A stretch of 64,000 bases of DNA from Enoplolaimus lenunculus (Eukaryota; Nematoda; Enoplea; Enoplida; Thoracostomopsidae). The stretch is taken from NCBI GenBank assembly GCA_030248215.1, contig JASANG010002401.1, positions 117,868 through 181,867 on the forward strand. Reading direction: 5' to 3'. Positions 45,596 to 56,673 of the stretch are shown here, piece by piece. Below the pieces are notes generated by a model, which did no database searches, was not told where the DNA came from, and saw only the letters and a list, made by a program, of their open reading frames with translations. Each line of letters opens with the position of its first letter. The first letter of the stretch is position 1. A program made the position numbers and the translations under genes.

Positions 45596-48500
45596 ATGTA
45601 CGCATTAATTTTGATCCGAAAGAAATGGAAAATGTGTTTAGGTGTCGGCTTTATGTTTGTATCATGTTTAACATTCTATCTGGCTCTTGATACAGGTAAG
45701 TTTTCCAGCTATGGCAACATCCATAAAAGAATTACTGACGAGCAAGTTCTTGATAGAAACTGAAGAGAATGTAGTCGTCGATTACAGAAGTTAATTTTGA
45801 AAGCAGTTTTCTTTCACATTTGAAATAACACACATTTCGGTGCAGTAACATCATTTTGTTGAAATAATTAAGCATTGACGACTACACACAAAATGAATTG
45901 TCTTAAAATTTCAAGACTCCTACTTTCCAAGATATAAATGTCGTGTATTTGAGACATTAATAGCCTTAAACAGTTCAGAAGTTTGTTTCTTAAATGGTTA
46001 AAACATAAATGTTTTATATTCAAGAAATTGCTATTGCAAATTTATAAAACGCAAATTTCTTTCTTTCGAGAAATAATTGTCTTATATTGAAGAATAGTTG
46101 TCTGATTTTTATATTTATGAAAAAAGTTGGTCCATCTTTATTCTCAAAGTGTGTCTAAATAATCGAATTTCATAGATATTAAGTTTACGTCTTGGACGTA
46201 TCATAGGTTGTAAAATAGGGGTGCTTGGTTTAGCTTTAGTCCCAATTTTGAAGTCGGTTTACATGGCAAACCTTTTTATATTTCAGAATTATTTGCCATA
46301 TATTTCAGAAATATTTGTCTTATATTTCAGAAATATTTGTCTTAATCGTTCATGAAACAGTCTTAAGTTCAAGACATTTAAGTGTGAAAAATTTCAGACC
46401 CATATTTCTGAAAAGTTTAAGAAATAAAATGTTGAATTCAAGACATATATGTCTGGAATCTGTATTAAGACATAATTGTCTTAAATTTCAGACTATATTT
46501 CTAGAATACAAGTAAATTTATATGTGTATAGACGTTTTCAAAAAATGCGTCTGTTTTTTGAAAAATTTGAAAAGCTATTATTAAAAGCAAGGGGCGATTG
46601 CTGAAAACACGCATTACTTTGTGCTAACGCAACGGGTTCGTGCTCGAAAGGGGTAGTGGTGCCATTCTTCGTAATAAAGCTTTGACCTCGACCATAGAAA
46701 TGTTTTAGTCCCATTTATAACTGAACAAAAATTTACGCATAGCAGCGTTTAAATTTTTATTTTTCTGTCGCTCTGTTTCAAGTTGGTTTATTTTTTCGAT
46801 GATTACTGTAGTGACCCGAGCACGAGGGAGGGGGTTGATATTTATTTGGCCTCTCCAGAGGGTACCCCCTTATTATTCGGTTACGGACTGTAATTTATTT
46901 TTAACCCGCCCTTCGCCGTTCTTCGTTACTGATATATATTCGGTATTGCAACTATCCGTTGAATTAAACGTTTTTTGCCTTGCATCAAAAGCTTGAGCGA
47001 TAATGCAAGGTTATACTTTGGAATGATATTTTCAAAACTTAAGTACTTACGCTTTAAAGTTTCGAAAAAGTATAACCATGCATTAAATTCAACGAACCGA
47101 TGCAGTACCTACCGGATATATTATATCAGTAACGATGGGTGGCGGAGCGTGGGTTCAAAATAAATAACAGTCCGTAACCGAATAACAGGGGTGCCCTCTG
47201 GAGAGGCCAAATAAATATTAGTCCCCCCTTATTCGGGTCACGCAGGAAATAGCCAAATGCTCCAAGTAATTTTTTAGAGTATGTTATATAATGCCACTCG
47301 TAGATATGGTATGATAACGAAACAGAACAATAAGAACAAATTTCCAGGCTAAATCAGCTTAATTCTATTTTGAACGCTGGTGATTTTTGTTCAATATTTT
47401 CTGCGCAATATCTTTGCAACATTTTAGCAATAAACAATAAATTCACGAAAAATATCGGTTTGTTTACCTCTGTTCTGGCGAACATGTCAGAAATTTTACA
47501 ACTAAACAAATTTCCTTCAAAGCTACGCGCATGTAAATCTCTAAGAATCGTGCTATACAGCTCCGTAGCCAACTCACCCTGCTGGGCGGCTAAGAAATTT
47601 TCAGGAGGACTTTACAAGCACCTGAAAATTTTCTGGGGGGTGCAAAGTTTTTCCAGGGGGGTAAGCCCTCCTGGCCCTCTCGGCTAGGTGTTATAACTAT
47701 TACAATCCGTTTGCAAATGTTTTAACCGCTTTCATACTTATTTTGCTTTACTTCCGACAGTTAATATACCAGTATAGTCAATTCTAGCCATCGATAATCA
47801 AGAAATAAAGACAAGAAGTGCAAGACAGATTTCAGCATTATCAGGAAATCCTTTAGGTATAGTTATTTTCAGTCTATGATGGTTGTGTTGACGGTTAATA
47901 CTGTAATTATTAGTACATTATGTGTCAAGAAACACCACGTACGCTTACCAAGGTTCACGTTTGTGCAAACCATTGCGTAGCTATATAATCTATTCTTCCT
48001 CACAATCGCTTTGAATAATTTTGATACCAACTGAGTGTCTATTTCCAACTCTGTCCAGGGCTTCAGCATCCTGTGAGACCGGCATTTTGTTTAGCATTTT
48101 AGGTGGGTACTGTCCTAATCGTCTCAAGGTTCCATACATAAACGGTGCAAATGGCATCCCACAAGGTTGCCCAGGGCGTTATGGTTGCCCGCCTGGATAC
48201 CAATGCGAAAGATCAACAACAATGCAAAATCTCTGTTGTGGACTAATAGGTAAAAGGTCAAATTATACGACTATTCCTACTACGCTTCATGACCAGAGCT
48301 TTTCCTTGGTCTAATAAAGTTAACACATTTTAATTCTACACGAACTTTAGTGGGAATTTAAGGTGAACTATCAGTTATGCTTTGATCGGAGAACTACAGG
48401 CCTATAACCATTGGGGAGCCAGGAGGCAGTAGCTAGTGTTAAAAAAATTTAATTATATCTAGCAAACGTTTGGTGTATCCCTTTTAAAATTGTATTGCTC

Positions 48501-50139
48501 CCTTAGCAGATTCAGCCGGCTGCGGGCCGGAAAAGCTTTCAAATTGAAAAATTATCAGTTAAACTATTTGGCCACATACGTTGTTCACTATATACGTTTA
48601 CGACCTGGAATATGTTAAGCTTTTGTTACTGTCAGAGGGCAAAATTCGTTTTACCGTTAATTGATTAAACGCCTTCTTTCGTTATACATTTTCATAGGTC
48701 GACTTCCGTATCAGCAAAGTTATCAGCTTTACACCGACACAAATGGTCATTTTGTCAGCTGTAATCCTCGATTCGGGCGGTGTCCATTTGGCGCAAGTTG
48801 TGTATTGACTTTTGGTGGGCCACCAGGTCAGTACATTTGCGTTCGCAGTGATTCGTATAGTCACGGCTGTCCGGCAGGATACGCTCCTTTGATAACAACG
48901 GGAAATCAGGTCAAATTTTGCAATCCGCAAGCACCCCTTGGCGCATGTCCACCGCCGTATTCGTGTTTTCGGACGGCGAACACCGCTGGAAACATATTGG
49001 CCGGAATATGTTGCGCTGAAACATCCGGTGGAGATAACGAAGGTTGTCCAGTTGGACAGCGCCCTCTAAAACTTGCCGGAAAGACGCAATATTGTAAACA
49101 GCTGGGCGCTGCGTGCCCTGCGCTTGACTACACTTGTCACCGTTCTCTACGACCCACACCAACTCGCGATTATGTTTGTTGCGGATACGGTAATACGGAT
49201 AATTTAGTTTTTTGTCCAAATGGCGTCCAAGCGTATACGATTGGCGGACAGCCGTTTTTCTGTTCGCCACAAGCTGACAATTGTCCATCAACGTACGAGT
49301 GCGAGCAGATGTCTTCACTGGAACGATACGTATGTTGTGAATCCGGATACGTTCCGCCATCAGAACGTTGTCCCAATGGTGGTCGCATAGAAGGTTCAAG
49401 TTACGAATGTGAACCTAACGATGCAACTAGTTGCCCTGTTTCAACTGAATGTTTACAAGTTAGTGATCGTCGAGCACGTCGCGCCGTTCTTAGATGTTGT
49501 TCTACCACTGGCGAAAAATTTGGCACGTGTCCAAATGATGATCAAAGTTATCCAGTGTCAAATAAAGCATGCAGTCTCAATGGTCCACCTGGACAATGTC
49601 CACGCTACAGCCAATGTCAAAGAACGTCAAATGGAATTGCTGGTTGCTGTGAGTCGTCTGCAACAACACAGGCGCCAAACGTTCCTGGTAGATGTCCTCG
49701 CGGAGCTCAGCTGTACGACGATAACGCTTGTAACCCACAACTTTTAGGTGCAGATTGTCTTTCCGGATTCGATTGCGTTCAAACGTCTAACCGCGTATAT
49801 GGATGCTGCAGTTCCGGTGGAAGCAGCGGAGGAGATCCAAATAAATGTTCAAACAACCAGCTTCCAGATATGCATCAGGGAGTTCCGCGACGATGTAATT
49901 CCGCAAACCCCTCGTGCCGTCAAGGATACATCTGTATCGATAATCAAGATCGATCAGCGACTATATGTTGTCGCGGACCTCGTTGTCCAGGCGGAGTTAC
50001 AACAGGTGGCGGTCCTGATGGTCAGCCAGTGCGATGTTCTGTGGACTCGGATTGCAGTAACGATCAGCAATGCTCGCAAGCAACCAATATGCCTTCGGTC
50101 GATATTTGTTGCCCCAGATCAACGCTGCGTGTCGCTTGA
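45596..50139 (+). CDS. Secreted cysteine-rich multi-module protein C (lustrin/EB-like)
   Basis: Four exons (45596-45695, 47788-47856, 48103-48249, 48698-50139), all phase 1, encode 585 residues. Exon 1 encodes a basic stretch and a hydrophobic signal/anchor (MCLGVGFMFVSCLTFYLAL). Exon 2 ends with RSAR before QISA, aligned with the cleavage sites of A and B. Exon 3 encodes module 1 alone; A and B lack the intron that follows it. Exon 4 encodes nine more modules, one fewer than A and B. Module 6 contains an extra basic run DRRARRAVL, a possible internal convertase site. The final two modules (NKCSNNQLPDMHQG onward) are the most conserved part of the family. It is the third and most diverged member of the tandem cluster. 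Confidence 0.85.
45895..46512. repeat. Degenerate array of AAGACA/TGTCTT and ATTTCAGA motifs (intron of Cys-module gene C)
   Basis: Motifs TTGTCTTATATTTCAGA and their complements recur many times in both orientations, including AAGACATAATTGTCTT, over about 600 bp. It lies in the first intron of gene C. Confidence 0.55.
46811..47241. mobile_element. GTGACCCG-family element, palindromic copy 4
   Basis: The first half (left-half sequence with ATTTGGCCTCTCC) is followed by an inverted copy of the same half (GGAGAGGCCAAATAAATAT), so the whole is a ~430-bp palindrome. The usual right half (CCTGGAGTCATTTATG) is missing. Lies in an intron of gene C. Confidence 0.75.
47610..47690. repeat. G-run element tail, second copy
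   Basis: CACCTGAAAATTTTCTGGGG to CCTGGCCCTCTCGGCTAGG; matches 28215-28310. It ends about 97 bp before exon 2 of gene C. Confidence 0.5.
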
Positions 50140-50206
50140 ATATGTGCAATTTTTGTTTACAAATTGTTTCACTATCACAGAGTGTATAATTAGAAATTGT
50201 GTCAAA

Positions 50207-50212
50207 AATAAA
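50207..50212 (+). other. Poly(A) signal candidate, Cys-module gene C
   Basis: AATAAA 68 bases after the stop codon. Confidence 0.5.
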
Positions 50213-52376
50213 ACCATATTTTTACGCTTTTGGCGTTCCAGCTAATATCCTTGAAAACTTTTTTGTAAGCTAAGAAACTCCGAAGTGAATCACTAGTGTA
50301 ATTTTAGCACTTGAGTATAAACGCTTTTTTGAAACTCGAACGCATCTGTGTCATATCTTGTATGGACCAGAAAATAGCTCTTTTTTCTAGCTTACACTTA
50401 TATACACCAAAGAATCTTTGATGAGCCGAGTATCAGAAGTCTTTCACAAACTCAGTGCTCTCAGCACTTAATTCTATTGATTACAAAGAACACGATTTTA
50501 TTATTTTCATTTCTGCAGTATATAATAAGCATCCCTTGAAACGGTCGGGAGACGAGGTACGCATGTCCTGTACGAACAATTCTAGAAAACTAAATATTAA
50601 ACAGCATGGGCTGCATAGTTATACCTTTATTATGCTATTTTGTTATTTTAAGATCCCAAATCTAACTTCAATTTTTTCACGGAGATTCTGCACCAAATTT
50701 ACATTTAAGATAGCTAAGCTAAAAATCTAAAACTGTGCTACAAAAGAAAATATTCTGGGAAAAAGCATTGTAAAACCCTTACCCCGGAAATCTCATTTTC
50801 AAAGAGGCCGTGTCAAGAATGTGTGCTGCTTCACATTATTATAATTATTGATATTAAACAAGACCCTAACTTAGTCTGTAACGACAAGAACATTTCTTGC
50901 AAACCAGCCACCTCTAAAAATCTTCTTGCCCCATCCTGATTGTTGGGTTGTTATAAAGTCAAAAGCGCGATTAAAATATGAATAATTAAAGTTCAGTTTT
51001 TTATAGTAAATTGTATAATGATAGTGTCTTCACAATTAATGTCAAAGAAATCGTATACGAGGGTTATGACCATCAAAGTTTATTTACTTATACTTGCGGT
51101 GCTTTCGGAACCAGACCTGGCTTTATATAAAACCTGTCTACAGACAGTTTAGAAACTATGGTATATATGTTAAGAACGGTTTTAGTTCGAAGCAGTTTTG
51201 AGGTTATTGTATTTCATGCACTGTAGGATCAAATTTCTGTGTTCCATTTTTCGGTTTCGATGTAGCATTTCAGCAATGAGTACGGTATTAAAATATGAGG
51301 AAATGGAACAAGTTGAATAGTGCAATTTAAAATAAAATTGAAGCACCGCAAATATTATATGGTTTTTGCTGGTTTAAAGTTAGAGTTGGCATAGTATTTT
51401 AGTGAGCATTTATGGGGTTTGCATATGTTTGCTTTTAATCTTGTGAACAAATAAAGTAGTGTATTATCATTTAATGTTAAATATAGAAATCATTTGGTGT
51501 AGTGAGTAGCAATATTGCGAGCCATTGTGGACCAAGGGCAATTGTACCTGGCTTATAACCTTCCAATTGGTTCTTTCAATACTACTATAGTAATTGATAT
51601 GCCAAACCCTTTATCGTGTCTTGTCTACCATGTACAATGACGAGAGGTGAAACCAAAGCAACCTTTCTATATTGCCAGTACGGCATGCGAGTTTTGTGGG
51701 ATCAAGGATTTTCCGGTTTGGGAAGATACTTTTTGCGTTCCAGACCCTTTTAGCAAATTTTCCGATATTTATAGGTTGACCAGTTAAATTTGTGTTGCAA
51801 CCTCATCCTATTTTTTTCTAGCTAAAAACACACTGCGAGTTTCACATGAACCATTTGGATCGTAAAATTTTGAGCACGGCAGGACCGGTGGGAAAATACA
51901 TTCCCCGTTCCTCTGAATCCGCCATTGCGCTAGTGCCGTTCAAAGCATATGTTTTGAATAATTCTTTATTATATAGCGTTAAAAACGTTTACTTACGAGA
52001 TGTTTTTTTCCAACACGTGCGACATTTATGCCATATAATTGTAATTTGCCCCAAAAGACCTCTTTGTCACCGTGACAGTGTCAAGGAACCAGCACATAGC
52101 AACGATGCGACGGCTTTTTTTCGCTTATGATCAGAGCTCAAAAACGTTTCGCCGCTTTCATGCTAGCGGTATACAAGGTTTGTTTTGTTTTTCATTATTC
52201 TGAGATCATTTAGTGCCAAGAAACCCTGTATAAGCTGATATTGGATAATAAACTACAAGTCGCCAGTTCTGGATTGAGCTGACTAGATTGATCAGAGCAA
52301 AATTTAGGTAAACAAGTTTGCAAATCGCTCAGAATCAGATCGATATTCAAATATCACACTATAGCACCGTATATAA

Positions 52377-52398
52377 TTTATATATATATATATATATT
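52377..52398. repeat. TA microsatellite
   Basis: Run of TATATA repeats. Confidence 0.8.
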
Positions 52399-52431
52399 TA
52401 CAAGATGATTTGCTCGAATCTGCTGCAATTA

Positions 52432-52625
52432 GTCGACGAACAACTTGTCGCCCAACAGTGTTTTAAAGCCAATTTATAAATCTAAGCGTACTCCTAAGAG
52501 TAATCCTAGGCAGACGGCAAGCCTAAGCATAATTATGAAGCGACGAATTGTCGAGACGATGAAATTTCGGGTTACAAATGGTCGGTCGACGAGTTGTAGG
52601 TTGACGAATTTTCGTGATACCGATT
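52432..52625 (+). mobile_element. CGACGAATTGTCG-type MITE, copy 1
   Basis: Begins GTCGACGAACAACTTGTCG and ends GACGAATTTTCGTGATACC with CCTAAG-rich and ATTATGAAG centre. Copy 2 at 56483 is its reverse complement. Short inverted CGACGA ends; non-coding. Confidence 0.65.
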
Positions 52626-53801
52626 AGCTCACCTTGTCTATGGCATGCAGAGAACTTCGTATTTCAATCATGTCACATGATATATGTAGACAATATCATA
52701 AAATTCCAAGGCAAACGACGATACAGGTTTTAATACAATATAGGTTTACAAACGGACAAATTGATACTAAATAGTCTAATACGTATAAATCGCAATGAGT
52801 ACCTTGTTGTGTTACACTCTATATCTATCAACAGCGCAAATCTTCATTTAAAAATGCGCTTTCGATATCGATTTTCAAATCAAATTTGCATCGCGTAATT
52901 GCTTTCGACTGTACACGAGCACAGCAAAATCTATAAATCTATTTTCTCTATTTTTAATGCGCAACCGAAAGAAATACAGCTTTATCCTATATTGCACCAT
53001 CATCAGTTATTCTTCAGGGAATATTCCACAAACGAAATGCTGATCACAGTTTGTGATTTCGTTTCGGTTTTTGCAGTCGTTCCGTTTTAAACAAACCAGT
53101 TATCTGCTTTTTAGTCTGGCCAAAATTTGACTAAACTAAAATTTGGCTGAAACTTTAGATATTATTTTGTTTTGCTTTGAGATACCAAGAGTAAATGTGA
53201 AGCGATTAGTTTTTGTGCAGGCTGGAATCTTTGCGTTCTGGACACTAACATATTAAATTCATCTCAAAGCCTTTATGTCATATATGGTGCGGTTGTAATG
53301 CAAAAAAATACGCTAAACCTGGGGGCCTGAATCAATATTTGGTTGCAACGAAAACCACAAGAATAATGTACTACCTATTAAAAGCTAAAACAGACCAAAA
53401 TTTAAATCGATGAATGCGCTAAAATATTTTGTTCAGTACTGTTCAGCAATATTCTCTGAGACTGTGATCAGTATTTATTTTTCCACTTTCGTAGATTTGC
53501 GCACAGTTTGTTTTGAGTGATTTAAAGAAATTCATTATCATGAAATAATAATCCTCAAGTTTTTTTACATTTTGCATAAAAACAAAATGTCGAACCTCAG
53601 AACAGCATTGCGTAATTTTATCGGCTTGATTTTACTCTGTGTATAATTTCGAGTTTGTTAAAAAGGCGTGACAAGTAACATTGCTTTTAAACATCTGTTT
53701 TTCCTTTTGCACTACTTTAAAGACTTAAAAAATTTGTTTATTTAAAACTGTTGCATGCTACTAAACAGATTATGCCTATGTTTTGTTAGCAACGTACTGT
53801 A

Positions 53802-54220
53802 GTGACCCGAATAAGAGGGGGGACTGATATTTATTTGGCCTCTCCAGAGGGTACGACCCTTGTTATTCGGTTACGGACTGTTATTTATTTTTAACCCACG
53901 CTCCGCCGCCCATCGTTACTGATATATATTCGGTACTGTAATTGCCCGTTGAATTAAACGTTTATTTGTCTTGTGTTAATAGCTCAAGCGATAACGCAAG
54001 GTTACATTTAGAAATGTACTTTCAAAATTTAAGTACGCTTTAAAGTTTCGAACTCAAATTATTTGGTCCTGGAGTCATTTATGCGCTACAATTAGGGTTA
54101 ATTGACATTTATGGACACTAATTAGGGTTTTTACGAACTCTATCTGCTTACGGACTCTTATCAGAGATACGGAGTCCTATTGATTCGGACTCAAAATGGG
54201 GACCTCCCTCTTATTACCCC
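53802..54220 (+). mobile_element. GTGACCCG-family MITE, copy 5
   Basis: Left end GTGACCCGAATAAGAG preceded by TA. Both halves present; the final CGGGTCAC end is missing and unrelated GC-richer sequence follows. Confidence 0.75.
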
Positions 54221-55101
54221 TCCAGGGGCACTAGCGGCGTACGGTGGCATCCGGCGATTTGCGGCTGCGCTTGAAGGCGTTCAGTGGCGCGTGACCGCAT
54301 CCGTCAAAGTAAAGTATTTTACACAACCCTTACGCTGATGTTTTTAGCAGCATTTTAATTGCAAGCCTCGTGATACCAATTCCAAACATTCCTTTCTATA
54401 TGGGCATAGGCACAAGCAGATATGTGCAACTTTTGATGCAGCCACGCTTAATGGATTATCTCGCGAATTGTTTTATGCAAGAAAGTATGTATAGAGTAAA
54501 AAATTGAAATCTTTCCAGCTGCAGCATCCCATTTTAAATATTGTTCTCTGATGCTCACTACCAGGAAATCCTATTTCGAGAGCACAAAACTCATGTAAAA
54601 GGTTTTTTACGAGCGTACGAAGAACTGGTTCACTTTTAATGTGCATACAAAACCTTACTCCAATGCATGTTTAAAAGGGTTTTTCGTTATCTCTTCTTAT
54701 ATTTGCGAGGGGACATATTCGAACAATCTTTCTGCTTGTATACTACTCTCTCACCCACCGTTTGCACACCCATACTGCAAAGCAAATTATAGCCGGGCCC
54801 ATGTGTAATGTATGTTCCTTATTGCTCATCGTTTGACAGATCTGTGTAGCTTAAAAACATTCAAGCATAGGTTTTTATACAGATTACAATCAATCTTTTC
54901 GAAAGTTTTAGTCGCTTCAAACCTGAGCAGGCAGAGTTTATATAAAATAGGTTAACAGTTGAAAAAGACAAAACTAAATATCGTTACGCGTCGTGAAGTC
55001 ACGAAAGGGCGAGTCTTATTTACCTGATATGTGTTCATTGTTCACTAACGGACGTGTTTACTATTAAATAGGAGCGGCGTCTACAGTTTAGCAATTATAA
55101 T

Positions 55102-55191
55102 TTCGCTGTGATAATTTTGTTATCACAGCGAATTGTCATCTATATTGGGTAAACAGGTTTACCCATTAGGTTTGTTAAATCTATACAAACC
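55102..55191. other. Three consecutive perfect hairpins
   Basis: Stem 13 bp (55102-55114/55120-55132, loop 5), stem 8 bp (55147-55154/55157-55164) and stem 7 bp (55169-55175/55185-55191) follow each other within 90 bases. Confidence 0.6.
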
Positions 55192-55410
55192 GGACTGGAG
55201 CCGTTGTTTTAGAGCACTAAAAACAAGCCGTTATTTTGTCAAAGTTTGAAGATTTAGTTTGAAACTTTTACTCTCGGCATGGCAGAACGTCAATGTGTTA
55301 GTTGAGGAGTGAAGTTTCTAGTTATGTTTGCTAATATTTGCTATTAATTGTGTTCTACCTACCATTGCTGTGTTTTTTAACATTTCATTCATCGAAACCA
55401 CACTGCACAA

Positions 55411-55605
55411 AATGGTGAGTCAAATTGACTCTCCCCGTAAGAGGCTTTTCCGGACTACACAAGCTGAGTTAAAATTCGACTCCGCCAGAGTCAAATTTGA
55501 TTCACTGAGCGATTCCTTGAATCTAATTTGACTCTGGCGGAGTCGCATTTTGACTCAGTTTAGGCAGTCCGGAAAGCGTATTTCGCAGACAGTCTAATTG
55601 ATTCA
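55411..55605. mobile_element. Palindromic MITE-like element
   Basis: Left arm (GTGAGTCAAATTGACTC, CTTTTCCGGACT, GACTCCGCCAGAGTCAAATT) is mirrored by the right arm (AATTTGACTCTGGCGGAGTC, AGTCCGGAAAG, AATTGATTCAC). Together they form a ~195-bp imperfect foldback. Confidence 0.65.
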
Positions 55606-56482
55606 CCGCTGTTTGCAATGCACACTGAGATGGTTTATTGCTGCAATACAATGGCTTTACTTAGCCATAATTTTATATTAAACCAATAATAAACCATGGG
55701 TTTGACAATTTTTTACCTGAAACAATTTAATGTCACGTACCTTTAATAAAAGCTAGACTTGCTTTTACAGTTCTGTATTTAATATTATTGGAATCAATTA
55801 AAGCGAATTCAAATTTTCATAATTATGTTCCTCTTTGTATTCGAATGTCGTAAGAGTGTTCTTATAGCAAACGTATCAGCCTCTGCAAGTATGTTATGAA
55901 AATTTATTACCGACTAAGGTTATCTCTAACACAAAACCGGCTTCAATCTTCCATGTTTTTAATTGCTTATCTGTTATTAGCATTTAAATTGATATTAGAT
56001 TTTAAAAGGGTGTTAACAACTGCGATAATATTTTCGAATCAGAATTAACCGTGTTCACCGTGTTATTGCTACTTGCAAATTTGGCCAGTTTTCTATGTTA
56101 TCGTCGTTCAATATAAGTATGTAATTACAGTTCAGAAACAGTACATTTTGCAATTTGGCAAATTCTCAACGACACTGACTCATAATGCATGTCGAAAAAT
56201 TAAAATACTTTCATTCTTTGGCTGACGGTGATGCTATTAAACCTTTCGATACTTAAGGTAACAAGAGGCTTGGACTTAGTCTTAACTTTACAAATTAAAT
56301 GTTGCGTTTTTTTGTTGAAATCCTGTCAAAAATTTATTAATTTCTCTCTTCAAATATCCGCCTAATAAAGGAGGTAAGTTGAAACGGAGAAATTCAGGAC
56401 CAGGCGTTGCACAATTGGCCCATAATTTACGGTTCAACTAACAATGTCAAACGCTAACGCAAGGTGAGAGGTATAGAAGTTG

Positions 56483-56673
56483 GTGTCACGACAATTCGTC
56501 GCCCGACAACTCGTAGCCCGGCAACTTGTAATCCGAAATTTTATCCACTCAACAATTCGACGCCTATCATTACGCACAGGGATGGCTTTGGCTTAAGTTT
56601 GCTCTTAGCATTATTCTTAGATTTATTCATAGGCTTCATGACACTGTTGGGCAACAAATTGTCGTAGATCCAT
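56483..56673 (-). mobile_element. CGACGAATTGTCG-type MITE, copy 2
   Basis: Begins GGTGTCACGACAATTCGTCG and ends CACTGTTGGGCAACAAATTG and TCGTAG, reverse complement of the 52432 copy. Open frame across it is incidental. Confidence 0.65.
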
